A DNA stretch of 64,000 nt from Candidatus Promineofilum glycogenicum. GTDB taxonomy: Bacteria; Chloroflexota; Anaerolineae; Promineifilales; Promineifilaceae. The DNA is taken from assembly GCA_016707605.1 (NCBI GenBank), contig JADJHJ010000001.1:372001-436000 (forward strand), read 5' to 3'. Made by a program: the position numbers and the translations under genes. This document shows, one piece after another, positions 35,037-44,139 of this stretch. The notes under the pieces are model-generated. The model ran no database searches, was not told where the DNA came from, and was given only the letters and a program-made list of their open reading frames with translations. Position 1 is the stretch's first letter; every line of letters starts with the position of its first letter.

Positions 35037-38032
35037 TCCCCCACCACCTGAGCCTGACCAACTTTCTCTCCTACCGCGACACGGCCGAACTGGACTTGCG
35101 CGGCGTCCATCTGGCGTGTATCTCCGGCCTCAACGGCGCGGGCAAGTCGAGCATCCTCGACGCCATCACCTGGGCGCTGTTCGGCAAGAGCCGCGCCGGC
35201 AGCGACGACAACGTCGTCAACCGCATCGCCGCCGGCAATGGCAAGGCGGCCGAGGTGTCGTTCGTCTTCGAGCTGGAGGGGGCCGTCTACCGCATCATCC
35301 GCCGCAAGCCGTTCGGCAAGACGATGCAGTTGGAGCTGCACGTCCGCGGCGAAGAGGACGGCCAGGTGCGCTGGCGCACCCTGACCGACGCGCGCATCCG
35401 CGACACGCAACACGCCATCGAAGAGCTGTTGAGCATGTCGTACGATGTCTTCACCAACGCCAGCTTCCTGCTGCAGGGCAAGGCCGACGAGTTCACCACC
35501 AAGACGGCCGACAAGCGCAAGGAGATATTGGCCGGCATCCTGGGCGTCAACCGTTGGGACGAGTACAAGACGCGGGCCACCGACCGGCGCAAGGCGGCCG
35601 AGACGGAGGCCAAGATTCTCGACCGGCAACTGGCCGACATCGAGGCTGAACTGGCCCAGGAGGCGGAGCGGCAGCGCGAGTTGGAGTTGGCCGTGGCCCG
35701 CGAGGCGGCCGTCGCCGCCCAACTGGCCGCCCAGGACGCCCTGGTGACCCAGTTGCGCGAGAAGCGGACGCTCATCGAGCAGCAGCAAACGCTGCTGGCG
35801 CGGACGGCGGCCGAGTTGGCCCGGACGCGCGCCGAACTGGAACGCATCGAGCGCGAAGCGGCCCAGCGCCGTGGTGAACTGGAGACCTATCGCGATCTGC
35901 TGGCGCGCGCGGAGGCTATCGAAGCCGCCCACGCCGCCTCTCAGGCCGCCGAAGCCGCCCTCGTCCGCTGGCAGGAGAAGGCCGAACAGCACAACGCCCT
36001 GCAGGGCGAACGCCATCCGCTGGAGATGGCGATGGCCCAGGCCCGCACCCGTCTGGAGCAGAAGCTGCAAACGTTGGAAAAGCAGGCCGAGCAGGCCACG
36101 GCCGCCGCCGCGGCGCGCGAGACCATCGCCGCCCAGTTGGCCAGCCAGCGGACGCAACTGGCCCAGGTCGCGGCGCGGGCCGCCGAACTGGCCGAGCAGG
36201 AGACCGCCTGGCACAGCGCCCGCGACCGCTTCCAAAGGCTCGACGCTGACCGCCGTCTGTGGAAGCAGGAGCGCGACCAGTTGGCCGCCCGCGCCGCCGC
36301 CGTGGCCAACGCCCGCGCCGAACGGGCGATGGTAGCCGTCAGCCGCGACAGCACCCAGGCCAGGCTGGACGACGCCCAGACGGCGCTCGACGGGCTGAAC
36401 GAGCAGCAGAACCGGCTGGCCGAAGTCAAGGTTGAGCGCGCCGCGCTGGAGGCCGAGCGGGCCGGGCTGGAGAAAGAGGGCAGCGAGCACAAGGCGACCA
36501 TCGAGCAGCTTGAGTCGGAGACGGGTGGCCAGTGTCCGGTGTGTAGTCAACCGCTGACCGAGGAGCACCGGCAAACGACCCTGCACGAATGGCAAACCAA
36601 GCGCGACGCGCTGCGGGCGCGTTTCACCGCCGTCCGGGCGCAGGTGCAGTCTCTAGCCGATGAAGAGAAGAGCCTGAGCGCCACCGCCCCACGCCGGGCG
36701 CAGTTGGAGCGGGAGCGCGACACTCAACAGCGCGCCCTGAGCCGCTACGAGGCGCAACTAGGCCACATCGACGCCTCGATTGCCGACTGGGAGAGCGGCG
36801 AGGCCCAGGCCCGCCTGGACGAACTGGAGGCATGGCTGGCGGGTGAGGATGGACTGCTGACCTTGCAGGCCGAGATCGATACCCTCAAAACGGCCGCCGA
36901 CCAGGCGCGCCAGGTGACCCGCGAGCAGCAGGTGCTGACCGGCGAGATTAGCCGCCTGGAGACGCGCTGCGAGGAGTTAGATCGCGTCGCCCAGTCGTGG
37001 ACGGGCGCCGGCCGGCCGGAGATGGAAACCACGCGCCGCGCCTTGACCGAACAGAGCTACGCCTCCGAAGCGCGCCAGGCGTTGGTTGCGCTCGACGCCC
37101 GGCTGGCGGCCGTGGCCTACGACGCCGCTGCCCACGCCACGGCCCGCCAGCAGCGCGCCCAGTGGGCCAACGCGCCGGAGGAGTACCAGCAGCTTCGTCG
37201 CGCTGAGGCGGCCATGAAGCCGCTGGCCGACGCCCTGGACAACCTACGCGGCCAGAGCGAGCGCGCCGTGGCCCGCGTGGCCGACTGGCAGACGCAGCAC
37301 GAGCAATTGACGGCGGCGCTACGCGATCTGCAAGCTGGGGCGGCCGACCTGCGTTCGGCCGAGGCGGAGCTAACCCGCCTGCGCGACGACCACGCCGCGG
37401 CCATTCGCATCAGCAGCGCCGCCCGCCAGAAGGTGGAGGTGCTGGGCGACCAGCGCCGGGCAAGCGACCGGCTGCGCGCGGAGAAGCAGGCGTTGGCCGC
37501 CCACATCGGCCTGCTGCGCGAACTGGAGGACGCTTGTGGGCGCAACGGCGTCCAGGCGTTGCTGATCGAGACGGTGCTGCCCGAAATCGAGGAGCACGCC
37601 AACGACCTGCTCCATCGTCTGTCCGGCGGCGAGATGCACGTTCGCTTCGATCCGCAGCGCGAGCGCAAGAGCGACGGCAATCAGATCGAGACGCTGGACA
37701 TCAAGATCGCCGACAATAGCGGCGAGCGCCCGTACGAGAACTACAGCGGCGGCGAGAAGTTCCGCGTCAACTTCGCCATCCGCCTGGCCCTGTCGCAAGT
37801 GCTGGCGCGGCGGGCCGGGGCGCGCCTGCGCACGCTGGTCATCGACGAGGGGTTCGGCAGCCAGGACCCGGAGGGGCGGCAGCGCCTGGTGGAGGCGATC
37901 AACGAGGTGCAGTCGGAGTTCGCCTGTATTCTGGTCATCACCCACATCGACGAGCTGCGCGACAAGTTCCCGGCGCGGATTGAGGTGGAGAAGACGGCGG
38001 GCGGGTCGCGGCTATCTCTGGTAGCCGTGTAG
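35033..38032 (+). CDS. sbcC: Exonuclease SbcC (Rad50-like ATPase subunit)
   Basis: 999 residues. Walker A GLNGAGKSSILDAITWALFG near residue 32; two long coiled coils rich in Ala, Glu, Arg; the zinc hook CPVCSQPLTEEH near residue 500 at their tip; and the ABC signature NYSGGEKFRVNFAIRLALSQ with Walker B LVIDEGFGSQDPEG at the end. Forms the architectural arm of the SbcCD complex. Confidence 0.95.
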   Translation: MIPHHLSLTNFLSYRDTAELDLRGVHLACISGLNGAGKSSILDAITWALFGKSRAGSDDNVVNRIAAGNGKAAEVSFVFELEGAVYRIIRRKPFGKTMQLELHVRGEEDGQVRWRTLTDARIRDTQHAIEELLSMSYDVFTNASFLLQGKADEFTTKTADKRKEILAGILGVNRWDEYKTRATDRRKAAETEAKILDRQLADIEAELAQEAERQRELELAVAREAAVAAQLAAQDALVTQLREKRTLIEQQQTLLARTAAELARTRAELERIEREAAQRRGELETYRDLLARAEAIEAAHAASQAAEAALVRWQEKAEQHNALQGERHPLEMAMAQARTRLEQKLQTLEKQAEQATAAAAARETIAAQLASQRTQLAQVAARAAELAEQETAWHSARDRFQRLDADRRLWKQERDQLAARAAAVANARAERAMVAVSRDSTQARLDDAQTALDGLNEQQNRLAEVKVERAALEAERAGLEKEGSEHKATIEQLESETGGQCPVCSQPLTEEHRQTTLHEWQTKRDALRARFTAVRAQVQSLADEEKSLSATAPRRAQLERERDTQQRALSRYEAQLGHIDASIADWESGEAQARLDELEAWLAGEDGLLTLQAEIDTLKTAADQARQVTREQQVLTGEISRLETRCEELDRVAQSWTGAGRPEMETTRRALTEQSYASEARQALVALDARLAAVAYDAAAHATARQQRAQWANAPEEYQQLRRAEAAMKPLADALDNLRGQSERAVARVADWQTQHEQLTAALRDLQAGAADLRSAEAELTRLRDDHAAAIRISSAARQKVEVLGDQRRASDRLRAEKQALAAHIGLLRELEDACGRNGVQALLIETVLPEIEEHANDLLHRLSGGEMHVRFDPQRERKSDGNQIETLDIKIADNSGERPYENYSGGEKFRVNFAIRLALSQVLARRAGARLRTLVIDEGFGSQDPEGRQRLVEAINEVQSEFACILVITHIDELRDKFPARIEVEKTAGGSRLSLVAV

Positions 38033-38035
38033 CTT

Positions 38036-38090
38036 GTAGCGCGGGTTGGCAACCCGCGACTTTAAGAGGCGGGTTGCCAACCCGCGCTAC
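38036..38090. repeat. Nested inverted repeat, GCGGGTTGGCAACCCGC family
   Basis: 22-bp perfect arms 38036-38057 and 38069-38090 around an 11-nt loop, each arm holding the hairpin GCGGGTT-GGC-AACCCGC. Between the convergent sbcC and TetR genes. Compare 19853-19919. Confidence 0.85.
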
Positions 38091-38710
38091 GAGGGGGCGT
38101 ACAGATAGCCGGCGGCGCGCAGCCCTAACTGCACCATATCGCGCACGGCCGCCGTTCGTTCCTGCTCGGCCTGGGGGGACGAGAGCAGGTGAAAGATGAT
38201 CTCGTCCAACGCGCCGACCAACGCTTCGGCCGTGCGCCGCGTGTTCTGCGGCTCGATCTGTTGGCGCTCCAGGGCCGCGTTCAACGCCCGCTGCCAGGCG
38301 CGGATCAGCTTCTCGCGATACTCCGCCCGTCGCTCGCTTAACGACGGCGCCGACCCCATGCCGCCGACCAGCAACAACTGGACGACCGCCGGCTCATAGA
38401 AGGCGACGTTGACATAAGCCTGCACCGCCGCCTCCAACTGGGCCGGGAAGGACGAGCGGCTGATGAGCGCCTGGTCGATGGCCTGGAGCAGGAAGGCGGC
38501 CGTCTCTTCAAACAAGTGATTGAACAGCGTCTCTTTATCAGGGAAGTAGAAGTAAAAGGTGCCGATGGCCACGTCGGCCTCGCTGACGATGTCGCGCACC
38601 GTCGCGGCGTGGTATCCTTTCTGGGCAAAGACGCGCACCGCGGCCTGCATCATGGCTGTGCGCTTGGCGTCCTTCTTCTGGCGGGTCTTGTCGGTGCTGC
38701 GGTAGGGCAT
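38087..38710 (-). CDS. TetR-family transcriptional regulator
   Basis: 207 residues from ATG 38710. The N-terminal helix-turn-helix is typical: AMMQAAVRVFAQKGYHAATV, then DIVSEADVAIGTFYFYFPDKETL. The C-terminal ligand domain is unrecognised. The 3' end runs into the repeat arm at 38087-38090. It is divergent from the MocR gene with 43 bp between starts, so each may influence the other; the minus-strand TATGAT and plus-strand TATCAT overlap at 38723-38729. Confidence 0.88.
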   Translation of the reverse strand: MPYRSTDKTRQKKDAKRTAMMQAAVRVFAQKGYHAATVRDIVSEADVAIGTFYFYFPDKETLFNHLFEETAAFLLQAIDQALISRSSFPAQLEAAVQAYVNVAFYEPAVVQLLLVGGMGSAPSLSERRAEYREKLIRAWQRALNAALERQQIEPQNTRRTAEALVGALDEIIFHLLSSPQAEQERTAAVRDMVQLGLRAAGYLYAPS

Positions 38711-38753
38711 AGGGATCGCCGCTATCATACCGGCGTCTTAAGGGAATCGCAAC

Positions 38754-40199
38754 GTGATCCAACTGACCATTGATCGCCACGCGGACGAAGTCGCCTACCG
38801 GCAGGTCTACCGCCAGTTGCGCGCGGCCATCCTGTCGGGCGAGCTGCCGCCGGAGACGCAACTGCCGCCGACCCGCGACCTGGCCCGCGCCGCCGGCGTA
38901 GCCCGCGTCACCGTCGTCGAGGCTTATCGCCAACTGGCGGCCGAGGGGTTCATCGAGAGCCGCGTCGGGGCGGGCACGTTCGTCGCCGCCGGCCTCAACG
39001 CCGCGCCGGCCGATGACGAGCCAGTCCCCTTCCGGCCGCGGCTGACGGAGTGGGGGCGGCGGGCGGTTGAGGTCGGGCGCTCGGCACGCCCGGCCGACGG
39101 CGCGCGGCCGGAGATCGACTTCGGCCTGGGCCGCTCCTTCGCCGAACTGTTCCCCTATGACGTCTGGCGGCGCCTGCTGGCCCGCTACCTGTCCACCGAC
39201 GACGCCATGCTGTCGCGCTACGGTTCGCCGGCCGGCTTCCTGCCGCTGCGCCAGGCGGTGGCCGACTACCTGGGCCGGGCGCGCGGCGTGCGCTGTGCCG
39301 CCGAACAGGTGGTCATCGTCAGCGGCGCGCAGCAGGCGTTCGACATTCTGGCCCGGCTGCTGCTGAACCCTGGCGACGAGGTGATTGTGGAGACGCCCGG
39401 CTATCGCGACGCTTTCACCCTCTTCCAACTCCACGGCGCGCGGCTGGTCGGCCTGCCGGTGGACGACGAAGGGCTGCCGGTGGATCGCATTCCCGCCGGC
39501 TGCCGGGCGCGCCTGGCCTTCGTCACCCCTACCCACCAGTTCCCCAAGGGGGGCACAATGCCCCTGGCCCGCCGGCTGGCCTTGCTCGCTTGGGCGCGGG
39601 CGCAAGGGGCGCTGGTGGTCGAGGACGATTACGATGGCGATCTGCGCTACGACGGCCACTCGCTGGCCGCGCTGCAAGGGGTTGATAGCGACGGCCGCGT
39701 CGTCTACCTGGGCACGTTCTCCAAAGTGCTCTTTCCGGCGCTGCGGCTGGGCTACCTGGTGCTGCCGCCGCCGCTGATCACGCCGTTCGTGCGGGCCAAG
39801 GACCTGGTCGACCGCGGCGCGCCGACGCTGACCCAGGCGGCCGTGGCCGACTTCATCGCCGAGGGGCACTTCGAGCGCCACTTGCGCTATCTGCGCCGGC
39901 TCTATGGCGAGCGGCGGGCGGCGCTGGCGGCGGCTCTGGCCCGCCATCTGGGCAACCGCGTGCGAGTCTCGCCGCTGGCCGCCGGGCTGCACGTGATGGT
40001 CTATGCCGAAGAGGCGGTGGACGAGGCCCAACTGGTGCGCGAGGCGGCCGCCCACGGCGTGCGCGTCCAGCCCGGCGCGCCCTACCACCTGGAGCGGCCC
40101 GCGCCGCCGTCGCTCTTGCTGGGCTTTAGCGGCTTGGATGAGAACGAGATCGTCGAAGGGGTGCGCCGGCTGGCCGAGGTGTGGCCGCCCGCGCCGTAG
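38754..40199 (+). CDS. MocR-type regulator (GntR helix-turn-helix fused to aminotransferase)
   Basis: 481 residues, GTG start with AAGGGA upstream. N-terminal GntR winged helix: YRQLRAAILSGELPPETQLP, then RDLARAAGVARVTVVEAYRQ. The rest is a fold-type I aminotransferase domain with the PLP lysine in YLGTFSKVLFPALRLGYLV and VEDDYDGDLRY before it. MocR proteins bind PLP-linked ligands to control vitamin B6, GABA or similar genes; no target gene is adjacent other than the TetR gene. Confidence 0.9.
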   Translation: MIQLTIDRHADEVAYRQVYRQLRAAILSGELPPETQLPPTRDLARAAGVARVTVVEAYRQLAAEGFIESRVGAGTFVAAGLNAAPADDEPVPFRPRLTEWGRRAVEVGRSARPADGARPEIDFGLGRSFAELFPYDVWRRLLARYLSTDDAMLSRYGSPAGFLPLRQAVADYLGRARGVRCAAEQVVIVSGAQQAFDILARLLLNPGDEVIVETPGYRDAFTLFQLHGARLVGLPVDDEGLPVDRIPAGCRARLAFVTPTHQFPKGGTMPLARRLALLAWARAQGALVVEDDYDGDLRYDGHSLAALQGVDSDGRVVYLGTFSKVLFPALRLGYLVLPPPLITPFVRAKDLVDRGAPTLTQAAVADFIAEGHFERHLRYLRRLYGERRAALAAALARHLGNRVRVSPLAAGLHVMVYAEEAVDEAQLVREAAAHGVRVQPGAPYHLERPAPPSLLLGFSGLDENEIVEGVRRLAEVWPPAP

Positions 40200-40209
40200 G
40201 GTACTTGCT

Positions 40210-40728
40210 CTACAACAGCCAACTCCCTTCCAGCCGCAACAGCCACGCCTTCGTCTCCAGCCCGCCGCGCGCGCCGTAGCCGTGGAGCTTGCCGTCTGCG
40301 CCGAGGATGCGGTGGCAGGGGATGATGATCGGCAGAGGGTTGGTGGCGTTGGCCCGCCCCACGGCGCGCATCGCCCCCGGCCGGCCCAGTTCGTTGGCTA
40401 TAGTTCCGTAGGTGCTCGTCTGGCCATAGGCCACGGTGCAGACGCGCTCCAGCGCCGTGCGCTGGAAGGGCTGCATCGCCGACCAGTCGAGGGGCACGTC
40501 GAACTCGCGCCGCTGGCCGCGCAGGTACTCGGCCAGTTGGGCCAGCGCCGCCGCCACGATCGGCCCCGGCGGTGCGGCGGCGTCCGGTGTCTCTCCGGTC
40601 AGGCGGGCCACCTCGGCGGCGAAACGCTCTTCGCCATCCCACAGGCTAATGGCCACCAGCCCCGCCTCGGAAGCGGCCACCCAGATCGTGCCCACCGGCG
40701 TCTCATCGAGCTTGCCCATCGTGATCAT
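40210..40728 (-). CDS. ogt: Methylated-DNA-protein cysteine methyltransferase
   Basis: 172 residues. Repairs O6-alkylguanine by transfer to its own Cys. The active-site sequence NPLPIIIPCHRILGADGKLHG is intact, with RAVGRANATNP and the helix-turn-helix FQRTALERVCTVAYGQTSTY before it. ATG 40728 has an AGGAG site. Convergent with the MocR gene. Confidence 0.93.
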   Translation of the reverse strand: MITMGKLDETPVGTIWVAASEAGLVAISLWDGEERFAAEVARLTGETPDAAAPPGPIVAAALAQLAEYLRGQRREFDVPLDWSAMQPFQRTALERVCTVAYGQTSTYGTIANELGRPGAMRAVGRANATNPLPIIIPCHRILGADGKLHGYGARGGLETKAWLLRLEGSWLL

Positions 40729-40754
40729 GGAGTTCTCCTGATTGAGAAAATGAA

Positions 40755-40865
40755 GAGGGATGCGGAGAGACGTGGAGAGAAGACGCGGAGTTACGCGGAG
40801 AAAAAGAAATCAATTCTTTCTCTGCACCTCTCCGCGTCCTCCCTCCGCGTCTCTCTGCGTCCCTC
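40755..40865. repeat. 36-bp imperfect inverted repeat between ogt and the SpoU methylase
   Basis: Arms 40755-40790 and 40830-40865 agree at about 31 of 36 positions and consist of GCGGAGAGACG-like units. Same direct-unit, inverted-arm design as the CAGATT elements. No T-tract. Confidence 0.7.
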
Positions 40866-40874
40866 TCATCTGAC

Positions 40875-41519
40875 CTACGTAATGACATCTCTAAGGCCGA
40901 ACCGCAGATGATAGACGGCGATGCCGAAGGCCACGGCGACGTTGAGCGACGACTTGCCGCCGGTCATCGGCAGGCTGAAGACGCCGTCGCAGTGGGCCAG
41001 CAGGCCGGGGTCGACGCCGGCGCGTTCGTTGCCGACGATGAGCGCCAGCGGGCCGGGCGGCGGATCAACTTCGTATAGCGATGGTTGGGGTGAGGGGTCG
41101 GCCGTCCGCTCCAGCGCCCACAGCCGGTAACCCGCGGCGCGCAACTCGGCCGCCGCGTCAGGGCCGTGGCGGTGGTATGTCCAGCCGACCGTCTCGTGCG
41201 CGCCCAGGGCGGCCTTGGCCAGCCGCGAGTGGGCCGGCGTGGCCGTGATGCCGACCAGGTGCAGATGATCGACGCCCGCGCCGTCGGCCGTGCGGAAGAT
41301 GGAGCCGACGTTGTGGATACTCCTGATGTTATCCAGCAGGGCGACGAGCGGCGGACACGACCACGTGGCCGGCGTGGTCAGCGGGGCGCGCTCGACTACC
41401 GCCGCGACCGCCAGCGGCCCGCGGCAGCGCGGACAGACGAGGCCCGCCACCTCGGCCACTGCCGCCGGAAAGCGCAGCCGGCAGGCTTCATCGCGGCATT
41501 GCAGGAAGAGGTAACTCAT
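40875..41519 (-). CDS. SpoU/TrmH-family RNA 2'-O-methyltransferase with N-terminal zinc ribbon
   Basis: 214 residues. The methylase half has the three SpoU motifs: NIRSIHNVGSIFRTADGAG, ALIVGNERAGVDP and LPMTGGKSSLNVAVAFGIA, which form the knotted SAM site. The first 45 residues contain four Cys (LQCRDEACRLRF and LVCPRCRG) and look like a zinc ribbon that may help bind RNA; this is less usual in the family. Whether the target is tRNA or rRNA cannot be told. Confidence 0.88.
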   Translation of the reverse strand: MSYLFLQCRDEACRLRFPAAVAEVAGLVCPRCRGPLAVAAVVERAPLTTPATWSCPPLVALLDNIRSIHNVGSIFRTADGAGVDHLHLVGITATPAHSRLAKAALGAHETVGWTYHRHGPDAAAELRAAGYRLWALERTADPSPQPSLYEVDPPPGPLALIVGNERAGVDPGLLAHCDGVFSLPMTGGKSSLNVAVAFGIAVYHLRFGLRDVIT

Positions 41520-41534
41520 CGCGTCCCGGGCCGC

Positions 41535-42887
41535 CTACTCCAGCGCGCTGAGCAGCGCCGGCAGAAGCTGCTTCTTGCGCGAGACGACGCCCTGCGCCCG
41601 CAGCGTGCCGTCGGGCAGCTTGGCGTAGGGCAGGCCGCCCAGCCCCGGCACGTCGGAAGTCAGCACCAGCCGGCTTGAGCCGCGCACGACGTCAGTGACC
41701 ATCAGCATGGCGAAGTTCAGCCCCTTGGCGTCGCGTAGCTTGATCAGCGCCTCGCGCAGCCGGTCGAGATGCTCGTCCAGTTCCACCAGATTGGTCACTT
41801 CCACCTGAGCCACGCCGAAGTTGAGGCCGCTCGCCTCGTAGAGCTTCAGGTCGGCGCTGACGATCTCTTCCGGCGGGCGCGTCGCCAGGCCGGTGCCGGA
41901 AGAGACGACCTTCTCCCCGTAGCTCTGCACCGTCTCGCCGGCCAGGGGGGAGCCGACGACGAACGACCAGCGCGCCAGGCGCTCGGCCGCCTCGTGGTCG
42001 CGCGGCGTGGTCGTGGGCGAGGTCAGGATGAGCGTGTCGGACAGCAACCCGGCCAGCAGCAGCCCCGACAGCTCCGGCGGCGCGCTCAGCCCGGCATCGT
42101 TGATGCGCTCGGAGATGAGCGTGGAGGTGCTGCCGACGACGTCGACGGTGAAGCGGATGGGCGTGCGGGTGGAGGGGTTGCCCAGCCGGTGGTGGTCGAC
42201 GATCTCGATGATGTCGGCCTCGTCGATGGAGCCGATGGCCTGGCCTGGTTCGTTATGGTCAACGAGGATGAGTTGCAGCCGCGGCGGGTTGAGCGCCTCG
42301 CGCTGGCGGCAGATGCCGACGTAGCGGCCGTTGTCGTCCACGACCCAGAACTCATTGCGCTCCTCGCGCATGATACGGTTGAGAGCGTCGCGGACGCGGC
42401 TGGCGGCCTGGAATTGGGGCACGGTGTCGTCGCACGCCTCGCGGCCGGGCATGTCCATCAGTTCGCCGATGCGCATCTCTTCGCGGCGCGGGTGGGAGCC
42501 GACGGTGCGGCTGAGGAAGTCGAACAGGCTGATGACCGTGACCAGGCCGAACGGCTTGCCTTCGCTGTTAACGATGGGGGCGACGCCGCCGGTGCGGTTG
42601 GCAATGGACCAGACTTCGCGTAGCGGGTGTTCCGGCGCGGCAGTGTTCAGGCGGTGGGAGATGGCCTCGAAGCGGGGCGAGGCGTCGCTGAGCAACATCG
42701 GCTGCTCGATGCCCAGGTGGTTAAGCACCCAGGTCGTCTGCGGGTTCAGATGCCCGGCGCGGGCCGGGATGGCGTTCTGGCCCTGGTCTTGCAGCAGCCA
42801 GGCGTAGCCCATGGCCGAGGCGATGGAGTCGGTGTCGGGGTTGATGTGTCCGACGACGTAGATGGCGTTGTTCTTCTTGCCGTTCAT
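41535..42887 (-). CDS. ppaC: Manganese-dependent inorganic pyrophosphatase with CBS domains
   Basis: 450 residues from ATG 42887, which has AGGAAAG upstream. A family II pyrophosphatase: DHH motif VVGHINPDTDSIASAMGYAW at the start, then a pair of CBS domains inserted (about residues 70-200: GVAPIVNSEGKPFGLVTV and EFWVVDDNGRYVGICRQ), then VDHNEPGQAIG and the DHH motif IVDHHRLGN, and the DHHA2 domain with RGSSRLVLTSD. CBS-containing members are regulated by adenine nucleotides. A 9-bp hairpin (42914-42937) lies in the leader. Confidence 0.92.
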   Translation of the reverse strand: MNGKKNNAIYVVGHINPDTDSIASAMGYAWLLQDQGQNAIPARAGHLNPQTTWVLNHLGIEQPMLLSDASPRFEAISHRLNTAAPEHPLREVWSIANRTGGVAPIVNSEGKPFGLVTVISLFDFLSRTVGSHPRREEMRIGELMDMPGREACDDTVPQFQAASRVRDALNRIMREERNEFWVVDDNGRYVGICRQREALNPPRLQLILVDHNEPGQAIGSIDEADIIEIVDHHRLGNPSTRTPIRFTVDVVGSTSTLISERINDAGLSAPPELSGLLLAGLLSDTLILTSPTTTPRDHEAAERLARWSFVVGSPLAGETVQSYGEKVVSSGTGLATRPPEEIVSADLKLYEASGLNFGVAQVEVTNLVELDEHLDRLREALIKLRDAKGLNFAMLMVTDVVRGSSRLVLTSDVPGLGGLPYAKLPDGTLRAQGVVSRKKQLLPALLSALE

Positions 42888-43083
42888 GCGTTGCTTTCCT
42901 GATCGAATACACCGGCGCGCCCATCCGCGGGCGCGCCAGTCCACGAGGTTAGCCGGTCTGACTTACGAACAGGCTAACTATTGGCCCGCCGCGGCCAAAG
43001 GTTGCCGCCGCAAGCTGGGCAAGTCTAGCACAAAGCGGGGTTTATCACAGTGGCGGGGGGCAGGTGGCAGGTGGCAGGTGCAT

Positions 43084-43149
43084 CCCACTTTCTGAAGTGG
43101 GTCGCACCTTTCTTGCTGCCCGGCAGGTGCGACGCACTTCAGAAAGTGC
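43084..43149. repeat. Nested inverted repeat, CACTTTCTGAAGTG family
   Basis: Arms 43084-43109 and 43125-43149; the arms contain the small hairpins CCCACTTTCTGAAGTGGG and GCACTTCAGAAAGTGC. The outer base pairs of the two inner hairpins differ but each stays paired. Preceded by GGCAGGT tandem units (43057-43080). Lies upstream of the GT2 gene. Confidence 0.8.
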
Positions 43150-43167
43150 AACGCACCGGAGCAAGGA

Positions 43168-43173
43168 TACAAT
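43168..43173 (+). promoter_or_regulatory. -10 box, leaderless start of the GT2 gene
   Basis: TACAAT with 7 nt to ATG 43181. No clear -35 box; it follows the nested repeat by 18 bp. Confidence 0.45.
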
Positions 43174-43180
43174 CCCCCTC

Positions 43181-44080
43181 ATGGACCTCTCCATCATCGT
43201 CGTCTCCTACAACACCCGCCAACTGCTCGATGACTGCCTGCGCTCGCTCTATGCCGCCGAAGCGCCGCCGGGGGGCATGGAGGTCATCGTCGTTGACAAC
43301 GCCTCGGCCGACGGCAGCCCGGAGATGGTGCGCCAACGCTACCCCCAGGCGCGGCTCATCGTCAGCGACGAGAACCGCGGCTACTCGGCGGCCAACAACC
43401 TCGGTTCGGCGGCGGCCACGGGCGACACACTGCTGTTCCTCAACTCCGACACCGTCGTCGCCGCCGACGCGCTGGTGAAGCCGCTGCGCTACCTGCAAGA
43501 CCACCCCGCAGCCGGCGCGCTGACCGTGCGGCTGGTCTACCCCAATGGCGAGCGCGACCCCGACAACCACCGCGGCTTCCCCACGCCGTGGAACGCCTTC
43601 TGTCACTTTACGCTGCTCAGCCGCCTCTTTCCCAACAGCCCGCGCTTCAACGGCTACTTCCGCAGCTACGAGGATTTCAGCGCCGTTCACCCCGTGCCGG
43701 TCATCGCCGGGTCTTACATGATGATGCCGCGCGCTCTCGACCGGCAACTGGGCGGCTGGGACGAGACCTACTTCTTCTACGGCGAGGACATCGACTACTG
43801 CTACCGCATCCACGAGGCGGGCTACCAGATCATCTACTACCCGCTGGTCGAGGTGGTGCACTACAAGGGGGCCAGTTCGGGGCTGCGCAAGGAGTCGGCC
43901 GACATCGCCCGGCCACCCAAGGCGACGCGGGTCAGGGTGGCCGAAGAGTCAGTGCGGGCCATGCGCGTCTTCTATCGCAAGTTCTATAGCGATAAGTACC
44001 CGCGCCCGGTGACGGCCTTTGTGCTGGCCGGGATACAGGTGCGTGGTTGGGCGCGGATTCTCAAGCACCGGTTAACGTAG
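43181..44080 (+). CDS. Family 2 glycosyltransferase
   Basis: 299 residues. GT-A fold: LSIIVVSYNTRQLLDDCLRS at the start, VIVVDNASADGSPEMV, the nucleotide-sugar metal site LLFLNSDTVV (DxD-like NSD), and a catalytic-base region GGWDETYFFYGEDIDYCYR. Similar to rhamnosyl- and other transferases of polysaccharide synthesis. Acts at the inner face of the membrane. The start at 43181 is favoured over an upstream in-frame ATG inside the repeat. Confidence 0.9.
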   Translation: MDLSIIVVSYNTRQLLDDCLRSLYAAEAPPGGMEVIVVDNASADGSPEMVRQRYPQARLIVSDENRGYSAANNLGSAAATGDTLLFLNSDTVVAADALVKPLRYLQDHPAAGALTVRLVYPNGERDPDNHRGFPTPWNAFCHFTLLSRLFPNSPRFNGYFRSYEDFSAVHPVPVIAGSYMMMPRALDRQLGGWDETYFFYGEDIDYCYRIHEAGYQIIYYPLVEVVHYKGASSGLRKESADIARPPKATRVRVAEESVRAMRVFYRKFYSDKYPRPVTAFVLAGIQVRGWARILKHRLT

Positions 44081-44139
44081 GCCGGAGCTTCGTCCCAAGT
44101 AAGTTATAATGACAGCAACATCGCCACGGAGGTAAGTCC

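Noticed and set aside
42914..42937. GC hairpin before the pyrophosphatase gene as a terminator
   Set aside because: A 9-bp stem but no T-tract on either strand; it lies in the probable leader, function unknown.
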